Below are positions 24,105 through 33,629 of a stretch of 64,000 nt of DNA, piece by piece. The notes below the pieces were generated by a model that was not told the DNA's origin, did not search any database, and worked only from the letters and a program-made list of their open reading frames with translations. A program made the position numbers and the translations under genes. The stretch lies in contig NZ_JACIEV010000001.1 of assembly GCF_014197105.1 (NCBI RefSeq), positions 186,001-250,000 on the forward strand, read 5' to 3'. Positions within the stretch are counted from its first letter, which is position 1, and every line of letters begins with the position of its first letter. The stretch comes from Sphingomonas jinjuensis. Lineage in GTDB: Bacteria > Pseudomonadota > Alphaproteobacteria > Sphingomonadales > Sphingomonadaceae.

Positions 24105-24968
24105 TCACTTGCCGCGCAGTCCGTCGAAGACCTCGGCGAAGCCGGGCTGGTTCTTGTGCGCGATGCCCGAGCGGGCCGCCTCGATGACCAGAGGCTGCGG
24201 ATGGCCGTGGAGCGAGGCGATGATGATCTGCTTGACGACGTGATAGATGGCGCCGTCGGCGTCGATCACCTGCTTCAGCCGGCCGGCGAGCGGATTGACG
24301 ACACCGTACGCCAGCAACACGCCCATGAAGGTGCCGACCAGCGCCGAGCCGATCATCCCGCCGAGCACCGACGGCGGCTTGTCGATCGAGCCCATCGTCT
24401 TCACGATGCCGAGCACCGCCGCGACGATGCCGAGCGCGGGAAGCGAATCGGCGAGGCTGATCAGCGTCGTGTGCGGCCCCTCCACCTCGTGATGGTGGCT
24501 CTTGATCGAATGATCCATCACCTCTTCGACCGCATGGACGTCGAGCGTGCCCGACGACACGACGACCAGGCGCAGCGTGTCCGCGATCAGGTCGACCAAA
24601 GTATGGTCCTTCAGAAGCTTGGGATATTCGGCGAACACCGCCGACGACTTGGGATCCTCGACGTGCGGCTCGAGCGCGATCGGGCCTTCCATGCGCAGCA
24701 TCTTCATCAGCTTGCTGACGAGGAAGATGACGTCGAGATAGTCCTGCTTCTTGTAGACCGGGCCCTTGAACACCTTGGCCAGGCCACCGCCCATCGCCTT
24801 CAGCTCCTTGCCGGAGTTGCCGATGATGAGCGCGCCGGCGGCGGCGCCGCCGATGATGAGCATCTCGTGCGGGATCGCCTCGAACACCGGGCCGAGCGCA
24901 CCGCCGGTGATGGCGAAACCGCCGAACACCATGCCGAAGAGGACGACGAGACCGATCGCTGGAAACAT
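24105..24968 (-). CDS. motA: flagellar motor stator protein MotA
   Basis: Four-helix proton-channel stator subunit, 287 residues. The cytoplasmic loop carries the conserved charged residues that contact FliG (LRMEGPIALEPHVED), and the third and fourth helices carry the conserved prolines (the LGIVAAVLGIVKTMGS and GVLLAYGVVNPLAGRL regions). It pairs with motB and is one of two MotA-type genes in the window. About 107 bases separate it from the flgL stop, leaving room for its own promoter, but I see no sigma-54 match there. Confidence 0.96.
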   Translation of the reverse strand: MFPAIGLVVLFGMVFGGFAITGGALGPVFEAIPHEMLIIGGAAAGALIIGNSGKELKAMGGGLAKVFKGPVYKKQDYLDVIFLVSKLMKMLRMEGPIALEPHVEDPKSSAVFAEYPKLLKDHTLVDLIADTLRLVVVSSGTLDVHAVEEVMDHSIKSHHHEVEGPHTTLISLADSLPALGIVAAVLGIVKTMGSIDKPPSVLGGMIGSALVGTFMGVLLAYGVVNPLAGRLKQVIDADGAIYHVVKQIIIASLHGHPQPLVIEAARSGIAHKNQPGFAEVFDGLRGK

Positions 24969-25075
24969 GGAATGCTAATCCCGGACATCACGTGCCGGGC
25001 GAGCCGGCGTCATGATTCCCCGATTAACCTGATTTCGTCGCCAACCCGTTACCACGACGGCGCGAAATGCGATCG

Positions 25076-25984
25076 TCAGCGAATATAGTCGAACAGCGAC
25101 AGCTGGGCGAGCTTCGAGAAGCTGGCCTGGGTCGCCTGGAGCGCGGTCAGCATCTGCTGCAGCTCGACCACCGCCGACGTGATGTCGGTATCCTCGAGCT
25201 GCGACCGCAGTTCGGCACGATCGGTGTCGGCGGTCTGGAGAAGGCTTTGCTGAAGCTCGACGCGAGCTCCGCGCGCACCCACCGACGACTGCACGTCGCC
25301 AAGCTGGTTCAGCCCGGACTGCAGCGTGTCGAGCGCCGCGTTGGCGGTGCTCTGCGTCGTGTCGTCGGGCGCCTGCAGCGCCTTGGCTAGCGCCGACAGC
25401 GTCGCAAGTACGTCGGTGCCATCTGGCAGCTGGAATAATCGCGCCGCAGTCTCGGTGGACTGCACGTCCTGGCCATCGGCGATCGGCACCGGCGACACGT
25501 TGGTGTCGGCATAGAGGAAGGTGCCGTCGGTCTGCTCGACCACCGACTGGGTGGTGCCGGCGGTGCCGAACAGCGGCTCGCCGCGGATGTTGTTGACGTT
25601 CGCCATGGTGACGATCGAATCGAGGACCGAGCGCAGCTCAGTACCGATGATCTTGCGATCCACCGCATTGAGCGTGCCGGTGGCGGCCGAGGTCGCCAGC
25701 TCCTTGGCGCGAGTCATGGCGGTCGCGATCTGGCCGATGACGCTGTCGGTCTGGTCAAGCAGCGAGCCGGCGGTCTTCATGTTCGCGGTATAGGCCTGCG
25801 AGTCCGCGTCCTTGCGCGCGATCTCGGCAAGCTGCTGTGACACGCCGGGGGCGTCGGACGGATTCTGAATCTTCTTGCCCGTCGCGATTTCGGTCTGCAG
25901 CGTCTGAGCGCGCGCGTTCATCGCCCCCATCCGCTTCGCCGTGTCCGAATAAAAGGCGCTGGTCGACACCTGCATGGCGGTCAC
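25076..25984 (-). CDS. flgL: flagellar hook-filament junction protein FlgL
   Basis: The 302-residue second junction protein (HAP3). It has flagellin-like coiled-coil ends: the N-terminal STSAFYSDTAKRM...LQTEIATGKKI and C-terminal TDITSAVVELQQMLTALQATQ. GTG 25984 overlaps the flgK stop as GTGA and is preceded by GGAG at five bases. ATG 25975 is the alternative. It is the last gene of the flgBCDEFGHIJKL run. Confidence 0.94.
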   Translation of the reverse strand: MTAMQVSTSAFYSDTAKRMGAMNARAQTLQTEIATGKKIQNPSDAPGVSQQLAEIARKDADSQAYTANMKTAGSLLDQTDSVIGQIATAMTRAKELATSAATGTLNAVDRKIIGTELRSVLDSIVTMANVNNIRGEPLFGTAGTTQSVVEQTDGTFLYADTNVSPVPIADGQDVQSTETAARLFQLPDGTDVLATLSALAKALQAPDDTTQSTANAALDTLQSGLNQLGDVQSSVGARGARVELQQSLLQTADTDRAELRSQLEDTDITSAVVELQQMLTALQATQASFSKLAQLSLFDYIR

Positions 25985-27339
25985 CTGATCTCCAGGATCG
26001 ATTGGAAGGTGTCGCGCGCCGCCTGGATGACGCGGCTCGACGCCTGATAGGCTTGCTGGAAGCGCATCAGGTCGAGCGCCTCGCTATCGATGTTGACGCC
26101 CGCCGCGCTGGTCAGCGCGGTCGACGCGCCGTTGCGGATCGCCGTCTGCGCGTCGGCGATGACGCTCTTCTGCTTGTAGGCGGTGGCGTTGCCGTTGATC
26201 AGCGCGGTCAGCTTCGCCTCGTAACCGCCGTTGACGCGTGCCGTGGCGAGGTCAGCGAGGTTGCTGCCGTCGCGCACGCTGAACGGCTTGGTCGCCGTCG
26301 GTTTGGCCGCTGCGATCTTGCTGCCTTCGGTGAACAGCAGCGTCATGTCGGTCGGGTTGGTGGCCGGCGCATCGAGCAACTCGGTGCCGTCGGCGTTGTC
26401 CAGATCCTTGCCCGCAACCTGGACGGCGTTGACGTCGGCGACGAAGGCGGTGGCGAGCGTGTTCAGCTCGCTGCGGGCGCCGGCGATCCGCTCTGCCGCT
26501 TCGCCGACGCCGGCCAGCACGCCGCCGTTCACGGATACGACGTCGGGTGCCATGCTGCCCGCGGTGGTGACGGTGAAGACGGCATTGCCGCCAGTGCGCG
26601 AATAGCTCACCACGCCCTGGTTCTCGCCCTTGACGATCGCTGGGCCACCTGCGCCGCCGATGCTGACGGTGGCGCGGCCGAGCGCGTCGGTCGACACGCC
26701 GACGTCGGCGATCGCGCTCATCTGTTCCAGAATCTGGTCGCGCTGGTCGGCCAGCTGCGCGGTCGCGGCGGTATTGGGCAGGGTGCGGCCGAGGCCGTCG
26801 TTGACCTTGACGAGCGAGGCGGCGAGCGAATTGAGCGTGCGTACCGACAGCTGCGCCGATTCATCGAGGTTGGCGGCCATCTGGTCGAACGAGTCGCCGG
26901 TCGCCTTGAACGCGATCGCGGCGGACTGGGTGGCGCTGATCATGCCGGTGCGCAGCGCGGACGACGTCGGCTCGGCGGCGAGCGCGGTGGCGCTGGTGAA
27001 GAATCCGGTCAGCCGCGTCGACAGCTCGTTGCCGGTCAGCCCCTGCTCGATCCGCTGCAGCCAGGTCGCACCGGTTTCGGTCCTAGCCAGATCGGTGCTC
27101 GCGTTGCGCAGGTTCTGGGTCGCATAGGCATCGCCCGCGCGGACCACTCCGGCCATCACGACGCCGTTGCCCGCCCCCTGGCGCTCGACCAGCCCGACCC
27201 CCGCCGACACTTCCGACAGCTGGGTGACGCGGCGCGTGTATCCGGCCACGCCGACGTTGGCGATGTTCTCGCCGACGACCGACAAGGCGGTCTGATATGC
27301 GCGGACGCCCGAGGCGCCGATCGACAGGAGGTCGCTCAT
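25981..27339 (-). CDS. flgK: flagellar hook-associated protein FlgK
   Basis: First hook-filament junction protein (HAP1), 452 residues. The N-terminus carries the axial-protein motif (SVVGENIANVGVAGYTRRV) and the C-terminus the matching coiled coil (EALDLMRFQQAYQASSRVI). It follows flgJ after nine bases and overlaps flgL by four. Confidence 0.95.
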   Translation of the reverse strand: MSDLLSIGASGVRAYQTALSVVGENIANVGVAGYTRRVTQLSEVSAGVGLVERQGAGNGVVMAGVVRAGDAYATQNLRNASTDLARTETGATWLQRIEQGLTGNELSTRLTGFFTSATALAAEPTSSALRTGMISATQSAAIAFKATGDSFDQMAANLDESAQLSVRTLNSLAASLVKVNDGLGRTLPNTAATAQLADQRDQILEQMSAIADVGVSTDALGRATVSIGGAGGPAIVKGENQGVVSYSRTGGNAVFTVTTAGSMAPDVVSVNGGVLAGVGEAAERIAGARSELNTLATAFVADVNAVQVAGKDLDNADGTELLDAPATNPTDMTLLFTEGSKIAAAKPTATKPFSVRDGSNLADLATARVNGGYEAKLTALINGNATAYKQKSVIADAQTAIRNGASTALTSAAGVNIDSEALDLMRFQQAYQASSRVIQAARDTFQSILEIR

Positions 27340-27348
27340 GACCGGCCC

Positions 27349-27660
27349 TTATCCGGCCGGGGGGTTAAGATCGGATTGCGATTTCGCCAGGAAGTCGGTC
27401 ATCGCCTTGCCGATGCCCAGCGGAGCGTGTTCGGCCATCGCCTTGGCGACCTGGCCGTCCTGCATTTCGGTGAAGGTATCGATCGCCTTCGAATCGAACA
27501 GCGGATCGGCGAGCTTCGCCTGGCGTGCGCTCTTCAGCATCATGCCGGTGAAGATCGCCTCGAACTGCTTGCCCGCCTTTTCCAGGTTGGCGCGCGTCTC
27601 GCCGCGGGCGAGGCCGGTGTTGACCCCGGTGGCGCCGGTGATGCCGATCGACTGGGTCAC
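27349..27660 (-). CDS. flgJ: rod-binding protein, FlgJ N-terminal domain only
   Basis: Rod-capping/rod assembly protein of 103 residues. It matches only the N-terminal half of enterobacterial FlgJ (KAGKQFEAIFTGMMLKSARQAKL). The C-terminal muramidase is missing, as in many alphaproteobacteria. A separate lytic transglycosylase at 36887 probably supplies the peptidoglycan-cutting activity. Its start overlaps the flgI stop by four bases. Confidence 0.93.
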   Translation of the reverse strand: MTQSIGITGATGVNTGLARGETRANLEKAGKQFEAIFTGMMLKSARQAKLADPLFDSKAIDTFTEMQDGQVAKAMAEHAPLGIGKAMTDFLAKSQSDLNPPAG

Positions 27661-28757
27661 AGGACGATCAACTCCGCCTTCAGCGCGCCCGCTTCCTTCA
27701 ACGCTTCGAGGATCGCGACGAGATCGGCCGGCGACGCGCCAATGGCATTCACCGCCTTGACGATGTCGGCCAGCTTGGGGCCGGGATTGAGCAGGAACAT
27801 CGGTCGGCGCTCCTCGTCGACGGCGACGGTGCTGTTGGGCACCACCGCGGTCTGGCCCTGGCTCAGGGGAGCCGGCTGGCTCACCTGGGGTTTCTCGTCG
27901 ATGCGCACGGTCAGCTTGCCGTGCGTCACCGCGGCCGGACCCACCCGAACCGCAGAATTGATAACGACCGTTCCGGTGCGAGCATTTACAATTACTTTTG
28001 CCGGCGGCTCCGCGGCGACGACGTCGAGGTTCTCGATCTCGCTCATCAGCGTCGCGCGGACGTCGGCGCCCTGCGGCGCGCGCACGCTGACCGACACCGC
28101 GTCGACCGCCTGCGCCACCCCGCCGCCGAGCCGCTTGTTGATCGCGGCGGCGACGTTCTGCGCGGTGGTGAAGTCGGCGCGTTGCAGGTTGAACGTCAGC
28201 GCGGGGGCGGTGTCGAATCCGGTGACGACGGCACGCTCGACCGTCGCGCCCTCGGGGATGCGGCCGCTCGACGGGATGTTGACGACGATCTTCGATCCGT
28301 CCGCGCCTTCCGCGCCCAACCCGCCGACCGCCAGGTTGCCCTGCGCCATCGCATAGATCTGGCCGTCGGCGCCGAGCAGCGGCGTCAGGATCAGCGACCC
28401 GCCGCGCAAGCTCTTGGCCTTGCCCATCGAGGCGACGGTGATGTCGAGCTTCTGCCCGGGCTTGGCGAAGGGCGGCAGGTCGGCGGTGATCATCACCACC
28501 GCGGCGTTCTTCATCCCCGGATTGGCCTGAGGCGGCAGCTGGAGCCCGAACCGGCTCGCCACCGCCTTCAGGCTCTGGACGGTATATTCGAGATTGTCGT
28601 CGCCCGTGCCGGGCAGGCCGACGACGACGCCATAGCCGGTCAGCTGGTTGCTGCGGATGCCCTGGAAGCCGCCCAGGTCCTTGACCCGGTCGGCCGTGGC
28701 CGGGGTCGCCGCGACCAGCGCGAGGAGGGCGAGCATGAGCGTGCGGACGATATTCAT
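27657..28757 (-). CDS. flgI: flagellar P-ring protein FlgI
   Basis: Periplasmic ring around the rod in the peptidoglycan layer. The 366 residues begin with a cleavable signal peptide (MNIVRTLMLALLALVAATPATA), then DRVKDLGGFQGIRSNQLTGYG, the invariant FlgI start of the mature protein. The longer frame to 28817 adds residues that would bury the signal, so ATG 28757 is used. A palindromic repeat separates it from flgH. Confidence 0.96.
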   Translation of the reverse strand: MNIVRTLMLALLALVAATPATADRVKDLGGFQGIRSNQLTGYGVVVGLPGTGDDNLEYTVQSLKAVASRFGLQLPPQANPGMKNAAVVMITADLPPFAKPGQKLDITVASMGKAKSLRGGSLILTPLLGADGQIYAMAQGNLAVGGLGAEGADGSKIVVNIPSSGRIPEGATVERAVVTGFDTAPALTFNLQRADFTTAQNVAAAINKRLGGGVAQAVDAVSVSVRAPQGADVRATLMSEIENLDVVAAEPPAKVIVNARTGTVVINSAVRVGPAAVTHGKLTVRIDEKPQVSQPAPLSQGQTAVVPNSTVAVDEERRPMFLLNPGPKLADIVKAVNAIGASPADLVAILEALKEAGALKAELIVL

Positions 28758-28818
28758 GCGCGCGACCTTGCTGGGGATATGGTTAAGGAGGTGATAACCA
28801 CGCGCGACACCCTCCACC

Positions 28819-28884
28819 CCGTTCGCCCTGAGCTTGTCGAAGGGCGTGTATCGGGTAGGTGCTTCGACAAGCTCAGCACAACGG
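28819..28884. repeat. palindromic repeat between flgH and flgI
   Basis: The arms CGTTCGCCCTGAGCTTGTCG... and ...GCTTCGACAAGCTCAGCAC form an imperfect hairpin. The same element, in the same order, lies between fliP and fliQ (55721-55790). Confidence 0.85.
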
Positions 28885-28905
28885 AGGCGGGTGCGCAGCC
28901 CATGG

Positions 28906-29583
28906 TCAGAACGGGCTCACCACCGAGAAGAACCGGCCGAGCCAGCCCTGGCGGCTGGCGCGGGCGACGTCGCCCTTGCCGGTATAGGCGATCTGCGCAT
29001 CGGCGACCCGGGTCGAGGCGACGCGATTGTCGCGGTCGACGTCGGCGATGCGGACGATGCCCTTGATGCGGACGAATTCGTCGCCGCGATTGAGCGTCAG
29101 CCGCTTCTGCCCCTGCACCAGCATGGTGCCGTTGGGATAGACCTCGGCCACCGTCACCGACACTTCGCCCGACAGCGAGTTGGCCTGGTCGGCCGATCCC
29201 TTGCCGCCGAAGTTGCGGTCGCCCGACAGCGTCGCCTCGGGCTTGGTAAACAGCGCTAGCGGGCCGGTGGCGGGCGGGGTGATGCTGGCGCCGCCGCTCG
29301 AGTCGAGCTTCGACGAGGCCGACTTGGACGCCGCGGTCCGCTCGACCAGCACGATCGTCAGCGGGTCACCGACGCGCCGCGCGCGCCAGCCCTCGTACAG
29401 CGCGCCATAGCCTTCGTTGACCTGGAAGATCGCGCCGTTGGCGGGCGGCGGCGCGCTCGGCGGCAGCGGGCGCGCCGCAGTCCACGTCTCGGTGGGCTGC
29501 TTCTTCTTGCCGAACAGCCCGGCGTGCGCCGGGGATGCGAGCAGCGCGCCCGCGCCGAAGAGGAGGATGAACGTGCGCGTCAC
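28906..29583 (-). CDS. flgH: flagellar L-ring protein FlgH
   Basis: Outer-membrane ring protein, 225 residues. The family core is visible (GALYEGWRARRVGDPLTIVL, GEVSVTVAEVYPNGTMLVQG, RIADVDRDNRVASTRVADAQI). FlgH is normally a lipoprotein, but here the signal peptide ends SPAHA|GLFGKKK with no lipobox cysteine and I see no Cys in the protein, so signal peptidase I cleavage is likely. Its start overlaps the flgG stop (ATGA). Confidence 0.93.
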   Translation of the reverse strand: MTRTFILLFGAGALLASPAHAGLFGKKKQPTETWTAARPLPPSAPPPANGAIFQVNEGYGALYEGWRARRVGDPLTIVLVERTAASKSASSKLDSSGGASITPPATGPLALFTKPEATLSGDRNFGGKGSADQANSLSGEVSVTVAEVYPNGTMLVQGQKRLTLNRGDEFVRIKGIVRIADVDRDNRVASTRVADAQIAYTGKGDVARASRQGWLGRFFSVVSPF

Positions 29584-30368
29584 AGCTGCTGGTTCACGTT
29601 CTTCAGCATCTCGTCGGTCGCCGAGATCATCTTCGAATTGACCTCATAGGCGCGCTGGGTCTCGATCATGTCGACCAGCTCCTCGACGACGTTGACGTTC
29701 GACGATTCCAGCATGCCCTGGCGGATATTGCCGCGGCCGTCCTGCCCCGGCACGCCGAGGTTCGCCGCGCCGCTCGCCGCGCTTTCCAACAGGTAATTGT
29801 CGCCGCCCGCCTGAAGCCCGGCGGCATTGGGAAAGCTCGCGACCTGGATCTGGCCGATCTGCTGCGCGCTGGTCGATCCCGGCACGGTGGCCGAGACGGT
29901 ACCGTCGGTGCCGATCGTGATGTTGGTCGTCCCCTCCGGCACGGTGATGCCGGGCATCACCTGATAGCCCTCGCTCGTGATCATCAGCCCCTCGGGCGAG
30001 CGCGAGAAATTACCGGCGCGGGTATAGCCGAGCTGTCCGCCCGGCATCTGCACCTGGAAATAGCCGTCGCCATCCATCGCAAGGTCGAGGCTGTTGCCCG
30101 TGGTCTGCATCGACCCTTGCGTGTCGATCCGCGCGGTGCCCTGGATCTTGACGCCGGTGCCCAGGTTCAGCCCGGTCGCGTATTTGCTTTCCGACGACGA
30201 AGCGGCGCCCGGCGCGGTGACGGTCTGATACGCCAGCGTCTCGAACGCGGCGCGGTCGCGCTTGAAGCCGGTCGTGTTGACGTTGGCCAGGTTGTTCGAG
30301 ATCACCCGCATGCGCATGTCCTGGGCATCGAGCCCGGTGCGCGCGATGTGCATCGCTGCTGTCGGCAT
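29580..30368 (-). CDS. flgG: flagellar distal rod protein FlgG
   Basis: Distal rod subunit of 262 residues. It carries the axial-protein motif VISNNLANVNTTGFKRDRA near the N-terminus, the glycine-rich D1 region (MDGDGYFQVQMPGG, GYTRAGNF), and the C-terminal coiled coil (NVVEELVDMIETQRAYEVNSKMI). It lies between flgF and flgH with a four-base overlap to flgH. Confidence 0.95.
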   Translation of the reverse strand: MPTAAMHIARTGLDAQDMRMRVISNNLANVNTTGFKRDRAAFETLAYQTVTAPGAASSSESKYATGLNLGTGVKIQGTARIDTQGSMQTTGNSLDLAMDGDGYFQVQMPGGQLGYTRAGNFSRSPEGLMITSEGYQVMPGITVPEGTTNITIGTDGTVSATVPGSTSAQQIGQIQVASFPNAAGLQAGGDNYLLESAASGAANLGVPGQDGRGNIRQGMLESSNVNVVEELVDMIETQRAYEVNSKMISATDEMLKNVNQQL

Positions 30369-30424
30369 GTCCTAGTGTCCTTGGGTGGGGGTGATGGGGG
30401 AGGAGGGGAGGGAGACGGCGCGCA

Positions 30425-31177
30425 TCAGCTCGGCATCCGCATCAGCGACGTGCCGCCCTCGTCCATATCCTTGGCCGATTTGAGCAGGTTCGCCTGCACC
30501 TCGTAGCTGCGCTGGTTCTCGATCATGTCGACCAGCGTTTCGGTGATGTTGACGTTCGAGCCCTCGACCGCACCCGCGGTGACGCGCGCGTCCATATTGT
30601 CGGGCAGCGTGCCGCCGCCGCGCACGCGGAGCAGATTGTCCATGCCCTTCAGCGTGGTGCTGCCCTTGGTCGAGACCAGCTTCATCTTATCGACCTGTTG
30701 CGGCGCCTTCGGATCGCCGCCCTTGGGCACGATCGAGATGGTGCCGTCGGCGGCGATCGACAGGCTGTCGTAGGGCGGAATGGTGATCGGCCCCGATCCG
30801 CCCTGGACGATGAAGCCGTCGCCGGTCTGGAGCACGCCCGACGGGGCGACCATCAGGTCGCCGCGCCGGGTGTACGCCTCGGCCCCGTCGCCGGCCTGCA
30901 CCGCGAGCCAGTCGTCGTTGCCGTTGATCGCGATGTCGAGCGGGCGGCCGGTCTGCTGGACCGTGCCGACACGGCGGTCGGCGTCGATCACCTCTTCGCT
31001 GGTCGGCCGACGCGTCTCGAACTGGGTGCCGTCGCCCTTCAGGTCGATGCGATCGAACACCGTGCGGTCGGCGCGAAAGCCGATCGTCGAGGCGTTGGCC
31101 ATGTTGTTGGCGATCGCGGCCTGCGACGCCATGTGCGCCCGCATCCCCGTCGCCGCGGTATAGACCAGCTTGTCCAT
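30425..31177 (-). CDS. flgF: flagellar proximal rod protein FlgF
   Basis: Rod subunit of 250 residues, distinguished from FlgG by its N-terminus MDKLVYTAATGMRAHMASQAA and ANNMANASTIGFRADR. The C-terminus keeps the EGSNVNITETLVDMIENQRS coiled-coil motif. It is between flgE and flgG, with about 55 bases before flgG. Confidence 0.94.
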   Translation of the reverse strand: MDKLVYTAATGMRAHMASQAAIANNMANASTIGFRADRTVFDRIDLKGDGTQFETRRPTSEEVIDADRRVGTVQQTGRPLDIAINGNDDWLAVQAGDGAEAYTRRGDLMVAPSGVLQTGDGFIVQGGSGPITIPPYDSLSIAADGTISIVPKGGDPKAPQQVDKMKLVSTKGSTTLKGMDNLLRVRGGGTLPDNMDARVTAGAVEGSNVNITETLVDMIENQRSYEVQANLLKSAKDMDEGGTSLMRMPS

Positions 31178-31203
31178 CTAAAGGCCCTCGCCCGCCGCCT
31201 CGA

Positions 31204-32487
31204 TCAGCTGCGGATGTTGAAGATGGTCTGCGAGACCTGGCTGGCGGTATCGAGCGCCTTGGCGTTCGCCTGGAAATTGCGCTGAGCCGCGATCAGGTTG
31301 ACCAGCTCTTCGGTGATGTCGACATTCGACCCCTCGATCGTACCCGACATCAGGTTGCCGAAACCGTCGGCCGCCGCCGAGCCGAGCGTTGCCGCGCCCG
31401 ATACGCCGGTCGCCGACCAATAGCTGTTGCCGATCTGCCGAAGTCCGGTCGGGGTCGAGAACTTGGCGAGCGCCACCTTGCCCAACGGCACGATGTCGCC
31501 GTTCGAGAAGCTCGCCTGGATCAGCCCCGCGTCGGTCACGGTCACGCCCGACAGCTGGCCGACGGCAACGCCGTCCTGCGTCTTGTTGTTGACGGCGAAC
31601 GCGCTCGACAGCTGGGTCGAACCGGTCAGATCGAGCTTGATCTGCTGCGCCGCCGCGCCCGAGGTCGGGGTGAAGGCGTCGAAGGTGATCGGCTGCGCCG
31701 GCGTCGCGGTCAGCGCGTTGGTCGCGTCGAACGTCAACGTGATCTTGTTGGCGCCGGCGACCTTCATCGGCTGATCGCCGACATAGGTGTAGACGTCCCA
31801 CTTGCCGTTCGTCACCGGCGTGACACCGGCCGCCGAGGCGCCCTCGGTTCGAACGTAATAATTCGTCATCGTCACCGGGTTGCCGTTGGCGTCGTAGATT
31901 CGCGTGGCGACCGAATTGGTGAACGTGGTCGTATCCTCGCGCTTAAAGACGTTGGTCGACGGCTTGACCGTCGCGGTCGACGACATCTGGACCGACGTGG
32001 CGACGTTGCCGGTCGCCTTGGGCGTGCCGCTGGTCTGCTGGATCTGCAGGTTCGTCAGGCCGTCGTTACCCGTGGCGGTGACGTTGCCATCGTTGTCGAC
32101 CGGGTACACCATCAGATAGCTGCCCTGCGCGTCGACGACGTTGCGGTTCGAATCGACCGAAAAGGCGCCGTTGCGGGTGTAGGTGACCGAGTCACTGGTG
32201 CCGGTCGACTTCATCACGAAAAAGCCTTCGCCGACCAGCGCCAGGTCGAGCGCGTTCGACGTCGTCTGGAGGTTGCCCTCCTTGAACTGCTGGGTGTTGC
32301 CCTTCACGACGACGCCCGAGCCGACCATCTTGCGCGGATCGGTGGCGACGCTCGACGCGATGACGTCGGCGAATTCGGTGCGGCTCTTCTTGAAGCCGGT
32401 GGTCGCGACGTTGGCCAGATTGTGGCTGATCGTCGACATGTCGGTCTGCGATGCCTGGAGGCCGGAGAGCGAGGTATAGAAGGACAT
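31204..32487 (-). CDS. flgE: flagellar hook protein FlgE
   Basis: The hook subunit, 427 residues. Its N-terminus MSFYTSLSGLQASQTDMSTI and SHNLANVATTGFKKSRTEF is diagnostic, and the C-terminus EGSNVDITEELVNLIAAQRN completes the axial core. The threonine-rich middle forms the variable surface domain. It is between flgD and flgF. Confidence 0.96.
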   Translation of the reverse strand: MSFYTSLSGLQASQTDMSTISHNLANVATTGFKKSRTEFADVIASSVATDPRKMVGSGVVVKGNTQQFKEGNLQTTSNALDLALVGEGFFVMKSTGTSDSVTYTRNGAFSVDSNRNVVDAQGSYLMVYPVDNDGNVTATGNDGLTNLQIQQTSGTPKATGNVATSVQMSSTATVKPSTNVFKREDTTTFTNSVATRIYDANGNPVTMTNYYVRTEGASAAGVTPVTNGKWDVYTYVGDQPMKVAGANKITLTFDATNALTATPAQPITFDAFTPTSGAAAQQIKLDLTGSTQLSSAFAVNNKTQDGVAVGQLSGVTVTDAGLIQASFSNGDIVPLGKVALAKFSTPTGLRQIGNSYWSATGVSGAATLGSAAADGFGNLMSGTIEGSNVDITEELVNLIAAQRNFQANAKALDTASQVSQTIFNIRS

Positions 32488-32513
32488 CGGGGGTACTCCT
32501 GAGGAATTTGGGG

Positions 32514-33212
32514 TTAGGCGGCGACGCCGCGGACGGCGGAGGTCTTGACGGTGCCGACGCCGGTCACCTTCAGCGTGGGTTCGCCGCTTGCGGGCAGCGC
32601 GGCGGATTCGACCGGCGCCCAGACGAGGGTGCGCGCGGGAACGACCTTGGACAGGTTGGCCGCGTCCACCGACACCTTGTACGGACCGCCTTCGACCTTG
32701 TTGCCGGCATCGTCCTTGCCGTCCCAGTCGAAGGTGGCGCTGCCGGCGGATTGCTTGCCGAGCTGGATGTTCTTGACGACGTTGCCGTTCGCATCCGTGA
32801 TCGACACGTTGACGTCGGTGGCGTCGGTATCCAGCTCGATCGCGCCGGTGATCCCGCCCGACGTCCGCTCGTAGGCGGTATCGCCCGCGGTCAGCACCGC
32901 CTTGCCGACATAGCCCATCGCGTCCGACGCGCTCGCCGCGTTCAGCTTGCTGGCGATGCCGGTCAGCGTCGCGTTCATCTGGCTGATGCCCGCGGTGCTC
33001 GAGAATTGCGCCATCTGGGCGACCATCTGGGTGTTGTCGACCGGGTTGAACGGATCCTGGTTCTTCATCTGCGCGGTCATCAGCGCCAGGAAGTCGGACT
33101 GGTCGAGCGTCGTCTTAGTGCCACTGGTCGAAACCTTGGGCGTCGTACCCGTGGCGCCGCTGCGCTTGATACCCAGGCTCGATAGGGTCTGATCGAAGGA
33201 AGAGGTTGCCAT
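32514..33212 (-). CDS. flgD: flagellar hook assembly (cap) protein FlgD
   Basis: Scaffold that caps the growing hook, 232 residues. The N-terminal secretion/assembly segment contains the FlgD signature (DQSDFLALMTAQMKNQDPFNP, then DNTQMVAQMAQFS). The C-terminus has tudor/Ig-like strands (ATFDWDGKDDAGNKVEGGPY). It lies between flgC (three-base gap) and flgE. Confidence 0.95.
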   Translation of the reverse strand: MATSSFDQTLSSLGIKRSGATGTTPKVSTSGTKTTLDQSDFLALMTAQMKNQDPFNPVDNTQMVAQMAQFSSTAGISQMNATLTGIASKLNAASASDAMGYVGKAVLTAGDTAYERTSGGITGAIELDTDATDVNVSITDANGNVVKNIQLGKQSAGSATFDWDGKDDAGNKVEGGPYKVSVDAANLSKVVPARTLVWAPVESAALPASGEPTLKVTGVGTVKTSAVRGVAA

Positions 33213-33215
33213 GGC

Positions 33216-33629
33216 TTACCGTCCCAGCTTGAGGGTATCGACGATGAGCGACTTGGCGGTCTGCATCACCTCGACGTTGTTCTGATAGGTGCGGGCGGTC
33301 TCCATCATGTCGACCAGCTCGCGGGTTTCGTCGACCGCGGCCTCGAAGATGTTGCCGTCCTTGTCGGCGAGCGGATTGGACGGATCATAGCGCTTGGTCG
33401 GCGCCTCGCCGGTGGTGACGACCTTCTCGACGTCGACCGTCGACATGCCGCTCGCCGCGTCGAAGCTGGTGCGAAACACCGGCTTCAGCGACTTGTACGC
33501 GCCCTCGGCGGTGCCGGCGGTGTTGCCGGCGTTCGCCAGGTTCGACGCGGTGGTGTTCATCCGCGTCAGCTGCGCCGACATCGCGCGGCCGGCGACCTGG
33601 AAGATGGAAAGCGGATCGGCCATCGTCAT
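33216..33629 (-). CDS. flgC: flagellar proximal rod protein FlgC
   Basis: Rod subunit, 137 residues: MTMADPLSIFQVAGRAMSAQ, NTTASNLANAGNT, and the C-terminal ETRELVDMMETARTYQNNVE. ATG 33629 overlaps the flgB stop (ATGA); the second ATG at 33623 would also give a normal FlgC. The much longer frame to 34187 runs through flgB and is not real. Confidence 0.95.
   Translation of the reverse strand: MTMADPLSIFQVAGRAMSAQLTRMNTTASNLANAGNTAGTAEGAYKSLKPVFRTSFDAASGMSTVDVEKVVTTGEAPTKRYDPSNPLADKDGNIFEAAVDETRELVDMMETARTYQNNVEVMQTAKSLIVDTLKLGR

Noticed and set aside
23109..25088. A 659-codon plus-strand frame opposite motB and motA
   Set aside because: Shadow translation. Both motor genes are unambiguous.
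25837..28356. An 839-codon plus-strand frame opposite flgK, flgJ and flgI
   Set aside because: It spans several genuine genes on the other strand and consists of shadow sequence rich in Arg, Gly, Asp and Val.
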